From the NCBI GenBank assembly GCA_002392835.1, contig DGHX01000091.1, positions 1 to 11,608 on the forward strand: a stretch of DNA of 11,608 nucleotides, in the 5' to 3' direction. Of the stretch, positions 5,648 through 11,608 are shown piece after piece (position 1 is the first letter of the stretch; each line of letters opens with the position of its first letter). Origin of the DNA: Prevotella sp. UBA3837. GTDB taxonomy: Bacteria; Bacteroidota; Bacteroidia; Bacteroidales; Bacteroidaceae. Under the pieces are notes generated by a model, which did no database searches, was not told the origin of the DNA, and saw only the letters and a list, made by a program, of their open reading frames with translations. Made by a program: the position numbers and the translations under genes.

Positions 5648-8068
5648 ATGCGTATGAAGGGCTATTTCAGATTCCTGAGCCGCCACCGGCTGTTTACCTT
5701 TATCAACATCGTGGGGCTGTGCCTCTCGATGGCATTCCTGCTGCTGTTGGGCGACCTCATCTACCGACAGACGACGGTGGAGAACTACCAGACACGCGCC
5801 GACCGCACGTTCGTCGTGGGTAACGAGATGTGCATGATGTCGAACTTCCGTGTGGGCGAGCGCCTGAAAGAGCGTTTCCCAGAGGTGGAAGACTGGTGCT
5901 CGATGGCCGGCTACGGCATGACATTTAACATTGATGGGCAGAAGGTCGACACCAAGGTGCTGGTGACAGGAAAGAACTTCTTCACATTCTTCGACTATAC
6001 GCTCCTGACGGGCGACCGGCGGAAGGTGCTCAGTGCGCCCAATCAGATTGTGGTGAGCAAGTCGTTCGCACAGCGCTATTGGCCCGACGAGAGTCCTATC
6101 GGCAAGGAGATGGTGCTGGGTGATGACGAAATGGAGTTAGGCGATGCGAACGACGGGAAAGGTCATATCACCTACACCGTCAGTGGCATCATGGACGACT
6201 TCGACCGTTCCATCATCCCCGACGGCTATGAATGCGTGTTCAACGTTGAGAACCTGCGCCACTTCCACTATTCGGCTTGGAGCGAAGAGATGAACAACGC
6301 ATCGTGCTGCGTGCTCTTTTTGATGCAGCGCGAGGGCTGCGACCTGCGAAGCAAAACTGGCGACATGCGCGACTATCTGAAGACTTTCTTCTGGCTTTAC
6401 CAGATGGAGGCTGCAAAGGAACTGACGCTCACGCCGTTCTCCACGATCTATTACGATGCGATGGAGTGTTCGCTGGGTCAGGAAGACATCAATCACGGCA
6501 GTCGGGAGATGGCACACCTCTATGTAGTTGTTGCCCTGCTGGTACTGGTGTTCGCCATCTTCAACTACGTAAACCTGAGCGTGTCGCTCACCAGCGAGCG
6601 GTCGAAGGAGATGGCCACCCGTCGGCTGCTGGGCCTGTCGCGCCTGCAGGTCTTTGGCCGTCTGATGGGTGAGAGCATTCTCTTTACTGCCATTGCCTTC
6701 GCTGTTGGATATCTGACAGCCCTCGCCCTACAGGACAAGGCGACGGAGATGGCCGCCTGTCCGCTGGACCTGCTGAAGGACACGGGCCTTGGCACTGCCG
6801 TTGCCTTCCTGGCGGGCATCATCCTCGTGGGCTCATTGGCAGGCTTCGTGCCCGCCATGGTGCTCAGCGGCTACGAGCCTATCGACATCGTGCGCGGCAC
6901 CTTCCGCCGCCGTGTACGCCAGCGCTGGAGCCACGCGCTGATGGTCATCCAGGCCGTCTTCGCCATCGTCATGCTGACCATCACGTTGCTGCTGGGCAGC
7001 GGCATCCGCGAGCGCATGAACCACCCGCTGGGCTACGACATCGAGAACATCCTCAAGACCTGGGGCGTGTCCGGCTTCAGCGAAAGTCAGCGGCAGACGT
7101 TCCGCAGCAAACTGCTGGCGCTGCCGGAAGTGGAGGCTGTGGGCTTCGGCTATGGCACACCCCTTGAGGGACTGGAGAACTGGACTATCTCGGCTGACGG
7201 GGCAGTGATAAGTCAGCGATTGCTGATAGGCGACAGTTGCTTCTTCAACACCTTGAACATCCACCCTGAGAAAACGTACAGCGAGGATGGCTGGGGGGTG
7301 AACCACCAATTGCTGCGTCAGTTCGGCAAGAACGATGATGAAAGGAGAATCGTCACGGCTGACGGGACACAGAACTTTGAAGTGGGCGCTGTCTATCCTG
7401 ATATGGTCTATCAGAATGTGATGCGCGAAGAGGAGCACCCCACACCGTTCTTAATCCTCAATGTAGGAGAGTTCCGTGACGAAGCCGATATAACTGACAA
7501 ATTCAATAACTATGTGAACAGGAGTTACGGCAAGCCCCGCCAAGCATTGGTTAAATATCATGGCAATCGCCAGAAAGTGGAGGATGCCATCAAGCGGCAA
7601 ATCAGCGCGATTACAGGCCAAGAGGCTGGCGACGTTTACGAGCTCAGCCAGAGCCACGAGGATTGGTACAAGGACTACAAGCGGTTCCTCAGCGTCCTGA
7701 TGGTCTTTACGGCCGTTGCCCTGCTGATTGCCGTGCTCGGCCTGATGGCGATGAACAGCTATTTCATCAGTCAGCGCCGCCGCGAGATTGCCATCCGCCG
7801 CGTCTTTGGGGCAGAGATCAGCAGCGTCACCCTGCGCCTGCTCCTGACTGTCGTCATCCAGTCGCTCGTCGCCATGGTCATCGCCATTCCCCTCTCCTAT
7901 TGGCTGGCCCCGATGGTGAGCAGCATCTCGGGCCTGACCATCCGCATGGAGCTGATGCCCCTGTTGCTCTCCCTTGTCATCGTGCTCGCCGTCAATCTGC
8001 TGACAGCCGTCGTCCAAAGCTGGCGTGCAGCGACAGAGAATCCCGTCAACAATATCAAGACGGAGTAA
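5648..8068 (+). CDS. FtsX/MacB-type ABC transporter permease 1
   Basis: The 806-residue protein has the double-FtsX layout. A first helix (15-39) is followed by a large periplasmic domain of MacB type (about 40-285). A block of membrane helices with the cytoplasmic motif KEMATRRLLG (about 320-329) comes next, then a second periplasmic part. A final three-helix FtsX domain (about 680-790) carries EIAIRRVFGA at 713-722. These EIAIR-type segments contact the ATPase in MacB/LolCE relatives. The family moves substrates or force across the periplasm without passing them through the membrane; cargo is unknown. No ATPase gene is adjacent upstream; one begins at 11578. The frame is open from a TTG at 5600, but that codon is the -33 box, so the start is ATG 5648 (or 5654). 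Confidence 0.9.
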   Translation: MRMKGYFRFLSRHRLFTFINIVGLCLSMAFLLLLGDLIYRQTTVENYQTRADRTFVVGNEMCMMSNFRVGERLKERFPEVEDWCSMAGYGMTFNIDGQKVDTKVLVTGKNFFTFFDYTLLTGDRRKVLSAPNQIVVSKSFAQRYWPDESPIGKEMVLGDDEMELGDANDGKGHITYTVSGIMDDFDRSIIPDGYECVFNVENLRHFHYSAWSEEMNNASCCVLFLMQREGCDLRSKTGDMRDYLKTFFWLYQMEAAKELTLTPFSTIYYDAMECSLGQEDINHGSREMAHLYVVVALLVLVFAIFNYVNLSVSLTSERSKEMATRRLLGLSRLQVFGRLMGESILFTAIAFAVGYLTALALQDKATEMAACPLDLLKDTGLGTAVAFLAGIILVGSLAGFVPAMVLSGYEPIDIVRGTFRRRVRQRWSHALMVIQAVFAIVMLTITLLLGSGIRERMNHPLGYDIENILKTWGVSGFSESQRQTFRSKLLALPEVEAVGFGYGTPLEGLENWTISADGAVISQRLLIGDSCFFNTLNIHPEKTYSEDGWGVNHQLLRQFGKNDDERRIVTADGTQNFEVGAVYPDMVYQNVMREEEHPTPFLILNVGEFRDEADITDKFNNYVNRSYGKPRQALVKYHGNRQKVEDAIKRQISAITGQEAGDVYELSQSHEDWYKDYKRFLSVLMVFTAVALLIAVLGLMAMNSYFISQRRREIAIRRVFGAEISSVTLRLLLTVVIQSLVAMVIAIPLSYWLAPMVSSISGLTIRMELMPLLLSLVIVLAVNLLTAVVQSWRAATENPVNNIKTE

Positions 8069-8152
8069 GTGAAGAGTGAAGAGTGAAGAATTTCCTACCG
8101 GACTCCCATTTGCAATTGTTACGGCGACAGCAAAGTCTTCACTCTTCACTTA
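8066..8152. repeat. 17-bp perfect inverted repeat built from TGAAGAG heptamers
   Basis: The left arm (8066-8082), TAAGTGAAGAGTGAAGA, contains the permease stop codon and is perfectly complementary to 8136-8152. The 53-nt interval has no ORF. A third heptamer copy follows the left arm. The transcript could fold a long stem just after the permease gene. There is no T-run, so it is not a classic terminator. The motif family also occurs at 129-184. Confidence 0.75.
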
Positions 8153-8177
8153 CTTAGGATAGATTTCGCCCGTATTG

Positions 8178-8209
8178 CTTGTTCATTTCAAACAATTATT
8201 GTATCTTTG
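8178..8209 (+). promoter_or_regulatory. Promoter of the small-ORF/kinase-like unit
   Basis: CTTG (8178-8181), 20 nt, then TATCTTTG (8202-8209) match the Bacteroidota promoter pattern. The expected start of transcription is near 8216. AAGGAAG (8226-8232) follows in the leader and sits 5 nt before the ATG at 8238, so translation should begin with the small ORF. Confidence 0.6.
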
Positions 8210-8237
8210 CACCACGAACATATAAAAGGAAGAATGA

Positions 8238-8393
8238 ATGGAGATCAAACTGAACGACTATCACAAGAAGGTGAATGCCGAGATGAGGGCAAGTGTAGCA
8301 TATTGGCAAGCGCATCCGCTTTCGCGCGAGGAGTGCTTGAGGCAATTGAAAAACTTGCGGGAACAACGGCTTGCAAGTCTGTCCAACTGGTAA
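8238..8393 (+). CDS. Small protein of 51 residues, probably the N-terminal part of a frameshifted gene
   Basis: The ORF starts MEIKLNDYHKKVNAEMRASV and ends in LASLSNW before TAA. The composition is that of a real soluble helical protein, rich in Lys, Glu, Leu and Arg with sensible heptad spacing. The overlapping frame, which leads into the kinase-like ORF, reads as low-quality sequence until about 8380. A purine-rich ribosome-binding site lies 5 nt upstream. The frame closes just where the kinase-like frame starts to look genuine, so the two may once have been one gene, or the downstream frame may be reached by a -1 shift near 8386-8390. Alternatively it is a separate small gene. Family not recognised. 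Confidence 0.6.
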   Translation: MEIKLNDYHKKVNAEMRASVAYWQAHPLSREECLRQLKNLREQRLASLSNW

Positions 8394-8923
8394 GACTGTG
8401 CCAATGGGCACAGGAACAAGGCTGCTGGTTTGAAGACCGCAGCCTTTTCGGCGATTTCTTTGACCGAGGGTCAGAGAATGAAACGTATTTGTCTGTAGAT
8501 AGGAAGAACATCATCAAGTTGAATGATTTCCGTTACTCAGATGACAATCTGACACCATTCTTTGAGCGTATCAAAGCCCACAACAAATACTTTGATGGTT
8601 GTCCATACAATATGCTTGGCTTAGCAGAGAATCGCGACGGGCAAGTTTGTGCCGTATTGGAACAACCTTTTATTGCTAATGCCCGCTTAGCCACGAAAGC
8701 GGAAATCCACGACGAGTTCCTCCGTTTAGGTTTCCATCCCGAGGACAACGGCGAATACTATACCAACGGTCAGCACGACATCTTTGACGCTGTTGCCGGC
8801 AACGTATTGGTAGGTGGCGACGGCAACTACTATTTCATCGATACCATCATCTATCCCTCCGATACTGGCGGCTACGACCTGTATCGCAGCCTCTCGCCCC
8901 GATTCTCTGGCAAGAGTGTCTAA
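8333..8923 (+). CDS. Kinase-fold-like protein (polyvalent-kinase type), start uncertain
   Basis: The credible part begins near LVRLCQWAQEQGCWFED and runs to 8923. IIKLND gives a candidate ATP-binding lysine (Lys62 counted from a GTG at 8333). DIFDAVAGNVL (149-159) resembles a kinase catalytic loop with Asp and Asn, and YFIDT (167-171) holds a metal-binding-like Asp in the place of DFG. This recalls the putative polyvalent protein kinases carried by phages and mobile elements of Bacteroidales; the assignment is from memory of motifs. No ATG opens the frame well: GTG 8333 and ATG 8234 are the options, and the latter makes an N-terminus that is a shadow of the small ORF. A frameshift is likely. 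The stop codon lies inside the second promoter cassette. The DNA looks more A/T-rich than the permeases on both sides. Confidence 0.6.
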   Translation: MLEAIEKLAGTTACKSVQLVRLCQWAQEQGCWFEDRSLFGDFFDRGSENETYLSVDRKNIIKLNDFRYSDDNLTPFFERIKAHNKYFDGCPYNMLGLAENRDGQVCAVLEQPFIANARLATKAEIHDEFLRLGFHPEDNGEYYTNGQHDIFDAVAGNVLVGGDGNYYFIDTIIYPSDTGGYDLYRSLSPRFSGKSV

Positions 8924-8939
8924 GAATCATACAACTTAC

Positions 8940-8956
8940 TGTCTAATTTTTAGACA
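8940..8956. promoter_or_regulatory. Operator-like palindrome TGTCTAA-TTT-TTAGACA, copy 2
   Basis: Identical in sequence to 5557-5573. Its centre is again 58 nt before the first base of the -7 box of the downstream permease promoter. Exact conservation of sequence and spacing, while the DNA between differs, argues that one regulator acts on both promoters. Confidence 0.7.
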
Positions 8957-8982
8957 ATCAGCATCCGCCAGGGCTAAAAACC

Positions 8983-9013
8983 TTGGCGGATTCGTTTTAT
9001 TGGCGTAACTTTG
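8983..9013 (+). promoter_or_regulatory. Promoter of permease 2
   Basis: TTGG (8983-8986), 19 nt, then TAACTTTG (9006-9013) have the same boxes and spacing as the permease 1 promoter. Transcription should begin near 9020, leaving an A-rich leader of about 26 nt (AAAAAGGA at 9031-9038) to the ATG at 9046. The GG-N9-GC near-miss to a sigma-54 element is also conserved here. Confidence 0.65.
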
Positions 9014-9045
9014 CAAATGAAATTAGCAACAAAAAGGATACAAAT

Positions 9046-11415
9046 ATGATTAATGCAATCAAGACACTAAACAATCGAGGCCAGCACAACTGGACAAAGA
9101 TTGTCTGTCTTGCCGTCGGACTGGCTGCTGGCGTGGTGCTGCTGGGAAAAGCAGGCTTCGAGCAGTCGTGGGATAATTTCTTCCCGACGAGCGAACGTAT
9201 CTACGTGGTCTATGAAGATGTTATCCGCGATGGCGAATACCTGCACTACTCGCAGACGCCTGGGGCCGTAGCACCGGGGCTGAAACGCTACTGTCCGCAG
9301 GTGGAGGCTGCCACGCGCTATACAACCTTCGCGTGGGACATGCCCCTGATAACGGACGACGACAAGCGCGTGCGTACCAACTTTGCCCTCGTGGACAGTT
9401 GCTTCTTCGATGTATTCCCCTTCAAGGTGCTGGCAGGCCATCCGAAGAAAACGCTCAGCCAGGTGGAGTGCTGCATGATCCCCCTCTCGCTGGCCGAGAA
9501 ATTAGTGGGGACAGACAATCCCCTCGAGATAGTCGGGAAGAAGGTTTTTTACAACAAGCGAGGCGGTTGGGCACTGACTGTTGGCGGTATTTATGAAGAC
9601 ATACCCCTGAACTCGAAGCTGCATGGGCTGGAGGTGATGGTGTCGATGCCCACGATAACAGAACTGATGTACGACGGTCGCGACAACTGGGTGGGTAACG
9701 ACCGCTACCATGCCTATGTCCGTCTGGCTGAGGGCATCGGTGCCGACGACCTGAAACCTCAGATAGAGAAGATGCAACGCGAAAACCTGCCTGAGGATAT
9801 GCTGAGGAAGGCAGGCGTGGACCTCGGCTTCTCAGTCCGCCCGCTGCGCGATTACCATAAGAACGACGAAGGCACGCGCCGCATGACGTGGATTCTCTCG
9901 CTGTTGGCCGTCGTGCTCATCAGCTGTGCTGTGCTCAACTATCTGCTGCTCGTCATTGGCGGCATCAGTCGCAGGGCACGCGAGATGGCCGTCCACATGT
10001 GCTATGGCGCCGAATCCCGCCATATATATAAGAAGGTGGTTGCCGAGAGCACCGTCCATCTGCTGCTGTCGTTGGCACTGGCAGCCCTGTTGCTGCTCCT
10101 GACTAAGGATACAGTAGAGGAACTGGTCGGTGCACCCCTGGCGGTGCTGCTGACTACGGGCAGCAACGTGTGGATGATCGTCGCGACTTGCATCGTCGTG
10201 CTGCTTGTCACGGGCTTGGTGCCGGGCTATATCTACACCCACGTGCCTGTGTCGGCGGCGTTCAAGAACTACAGCCAGAGCCACCGTCTGTGGAAACTGC
10301 TGCTGTTAGGTCTGCAGTTCGCCTCGGCTACATTCCTCATCGTACTGCTCTCCGTCGTGGGGCGCCAGTATCGGATGATGGTCAACGATGATCCCGGCTA
10401 CGACTACGCCACGCTTGGCGCGGTGCTGAAAGACGGTGTCAGCAGCGAACAATGCCTGCTGGCGATGGAGGAGCTGCGCAAACTGTCAAGTGTGAAGGGT
10501 GTCACGATGGCCTACGCCAACCTAACGGAGCACCAAAGCGGCGACAACATCTATCTGCCTGGCAGCGAGAAGGAGAACATGAACATCGCTGACCTCTACT
10601 ACGTGGGCGACGGCTATTTCGACGTGATGGGTATTCCCATCGTCTCCGGCCGCACATTCACGGAGCAGGCGGACACGCTGCGCGAGGTGATGGTGAGCCG
10701 ACAGTTTGAAGAGCGCATGCAGCAGATCGCCGGTTGGGACCGCGCTGTTGGCAAGCAGATCATCTGCACCTCATTCGAGGGACCTTACACCATCATTGGC
10801 GTGTATGAGGACACCCGCATCGGCAGCATCACCGACCCGGACACTCGCCCCAGCCTCTGCTATTACAGTCGCAAGCCCGACCAGATGCACTATATCTACA
10901 TCCGCTTCCACTCGATGGACGGCCTGGAGGAAGCCAACAAACTGGTGAAGGGGCTGATGACCGATAATCCCGACATTGCCGTCACGCCCTACAGTCAGAT
11001 GATGACCGAACTCTACACCGACGCCCACCGCTTCCGCACGACGGTGATGATAGGCGGACTGGTGGCCCTGCTCATCGCTCTCATCGGACTCATCGGCTAT
11101 CTGGCAGGCGAGATAGCCCGCCGCCAGAAGGAGATAGCCATCCGTAAGGTGAACGGAGCACGGACGCGCGACGTGTTGCACCTGTTCTTCACCGACATTC
11201 TCCGCGTGGCCCTGCCAGCAGTCCTTGTCGGAGCCGTCGGGGCCTGGTATGTCGCCCGCCTGTGGCTGGAGCAGTTCAGCGAGAAGGCTCCCTTGTCGCC
11301 CTTGCTCTTCGCAGGTTGCGCCCTGTTGGTCATCGTCGTCATCCTGTCGGTAGTGAGCATCGGCTGCTACCGCGTGGCAACCAGCAATCCAGTCAATTAT
11401 CTCAAGACAGAGTAA
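9046..11415 (+). CDS. FtsX/MacB-type ABC transporter permease 2
   Basis: The 789-residue protein has the same plan as permease 1 but is clearly divergent. It has a first helix (about 17-37), a periplasmic MacB-like domain, and helices near 280-306, 333-352, 375-397 and 416-439. A second periplasmic domain of about 220 residues follows, then a last FtsX domain (about 666-780) with EIAIRKVNGA at 696-705. REMAVHMCYGA after the first core helix is the matching coupling segment. The N-terminal segment (NNRGQHNWTKI) replaces the usual basic motif of such permeases. The frame is open from TTG 8983, which is the -33 box, so ATG 9046 is the start. The ATPase gene begins 162 nt downstream, so this permease probably shares its transcript and may pair with it. 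Cargo unknown. Confidence 0.9.
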   Translation: MINAIKTLNNRGQHNWTKIVCLAVGLAAGVVLLGKAGFEQSWDNFFPTSERIYVVYEDVIRDGEYLHYSQTPGAVAPGLKRYCPQVEAATRYTTFAWDMPLITDDDKRVRTNFALVDSCFFDVFPFKVLAGHPKKTLSQVECCMIPLSLAEKLVGTDNPLEIVGKKVFYNKRGGWALTVGGIYEDIPLNSKLHGLEVMVSMPTITELMYDGRDNWVGNDRYHAYVRLAEGIGADDLKPQIEKMQRENLPEDMLRKAGVDLGFSVRPLRDYHKNDEGTRRMTWILSLLAVVLISCAVLNYLLLVIGGISRRAREMAVHMCYGAESRHIYKKVVAESTVHLLLSLALAALLLLLTKDTVEELVGAPLAVLLTTGSNVWMIVATCIVVLLVTGLVPGYIYTHVPVSAAFKNYSQSHRLWKLLLLGLQFASATFLIVLLSVVGRQYRMMVNDDPGYDYATLGAVLKDGVSSEQCLLAMEELRKLSSVKGVTMAYANLTEHQSGDNIYLPGSEKENMNIADLYYVGDGYFDVMGIPIVSGRTFTEQADTLREVMVSRQFEERMQQIAGWDRAVGKQIICTSFEGPYTIIGVYEDTRIGSITDPDTRPSLCYYSRKPDQMHYIYIRFHSMDGLEEANKLVKGLMTDNPDIAVTPYSQMMTELYTDAHRFRTTVMIGGLVALLIALIGLIGYLAGEIARRQKEIAIRKVNGARTRDVLHLFFTDILRVALPAVLVGAVGAWYVARLWLEQFSEKAPLSPLLFAGCALLVIVVILSVVSIGCYRVATSNPVNYLKTE

Positions 11416-11416
11416 A

Positions 11417-11570
11417 AGACCCACCCCCTTGCCCCTCCCTGTGAGGGAGGGGAGTGGTTACCTTACAAGACTATAACATCAATATAAACAATTTAGAAAA
11501 ATGACCCTGTAAGCCTGCCAGCTGAACTATTCACTCCCCTCCCTACAAGGGAGGGGCTGGGGGTGGGTCT
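11417..11570. repeat. 154-bp palindromic repeat element between permease 2 and the ATPase gene
   Basis: The left arm (11417-11456) and the reverse complement of the right arm (about 11532-11570) are almost identical, starting AGACCCACCCCC. Each arm holds its own CCCCTCCC...GGGAGGGG hairpin. The 75-nt centre has no ORF or promoter match. It is the same family as 3480-3582. It begins one base after the permease stop codon and ends eight bases before the ATPase ATG, so it fills nearly the whole spacer. Confidence 0.8.
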
Positions 11571-11577
11571 CTTGATT

Positions 11578-11608
11578 ATGATCAAGTTAGAAAACATTCA
11601 GAAGGTGT
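11578..11608 (+). CDS. ABC transporter ATP-binding protein, N-terminus only
   Basis: ATG followed by ATCAAGTTAGAAAACATTCA gives MIKLENIQKV, cut by the window end. This is the characteristic first strand of LolD/MacB-type ATPases, which couple to FtsX-like permeases. The Walker motifs lie outside the window. Its place 162 nt after permease 2 on the same strand supports the reading. Confidence 0.75.
   Translation, partial: MIKLENIQKV

Larger units (their letters stand above)
8912..9017 (+). repeat. Promoter cassette, copy 2
   Basis: Second copy of the block at 5531-5640. It begins in the last codons of the kinase-like ORF (GAGTGT, then the TAA stop) and continues to the permease 2 leader. It also contains ATCCGCCAGGG (8963-8973) facing CCTTGGCGGAT (8981-8991), an 11-bp imperfect inverted repeat covering the -33 box that is not conserved in copy 1. 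Confidence 0.85.

Noticed and set aside
7451..8149. Minus-strand frame of 232 codons rich in His, Asp and Gln
   Set aside because: Antisense shadow of permease 1; the composition is typical of reversed membrane-protein codons. The same holds for the minus-strand frames at 9832-10284 and 10771-11424.

Overview
The window looks like chromosomal DNA of a Bacteroidota species, most likely Prevotella-like. Four things point there. Upstream of several genes there are TAnnTTTG boxes with a TTTG-like box 19-20 nt further upstream, the housekeeping promoter type of that phylum. The proteins include multi-copy FtsX/MacB-type permeases and an ECF sigma factor joined to an outer-membrane barrel. The intergenic spaces carry C/T-rich palindromes and TGAARAR heptamer repeats. 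The protein sequences read like Bacteroidales families. No species can be named from sequence alone.

Left part (1-580): the last 17 codons of an FtsX-type permease, then about 450 bp of non-coding repeats. These comprise a 45-bp inverted repeat that encloses 7-bp, 21-bp and 8-bp tandem arrays and a strong hairpin with a T-run. Middle part (584-5420, all on the minus strand): an envelope-spanning fusion of an ECF sigma factor, a transmembrane helix and a beta-barrel; a small lipoprotein; a radical SAM/SPASM protein; and a Gfo/Idh/MocA oxidoreductase overlapping it by ATGA. The last two genes each carry an in-frame insert that looks foreign to the protein family, and one of these inserts is a palindromic repeat element.

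Right part (5531-11608, plus strand): two full-length FtsX-type permease genes, each behind a near-identical promoter cassette of about 105 bp. Each cassette has the palindrome TGTCTAA-N3-TTAGACA at exactly the same distance from the promoter boxes. Between the permeases sits a small ORF overlapping a kinase-like ORF in another frame, with its own promoter; this pair looks like one frameshifted gene. At the right edge the first ten codons of an ABC-type ATPase gene begin.

Read together, the plus-strand genes form a MacB-like efflux or envelope-stress ABC transporter cluster (permeases plus ATPase), probably co-regulated through the shared palindrome. The divergently transcribed sigma-barrel fusion is a candidate envelope sensor, but a functional link between the two is inference. 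The most notable items are the single-chain sigma/barrel protein, the duplicated promoter cassette, and the repeat elements lying in frame inside coding genes.
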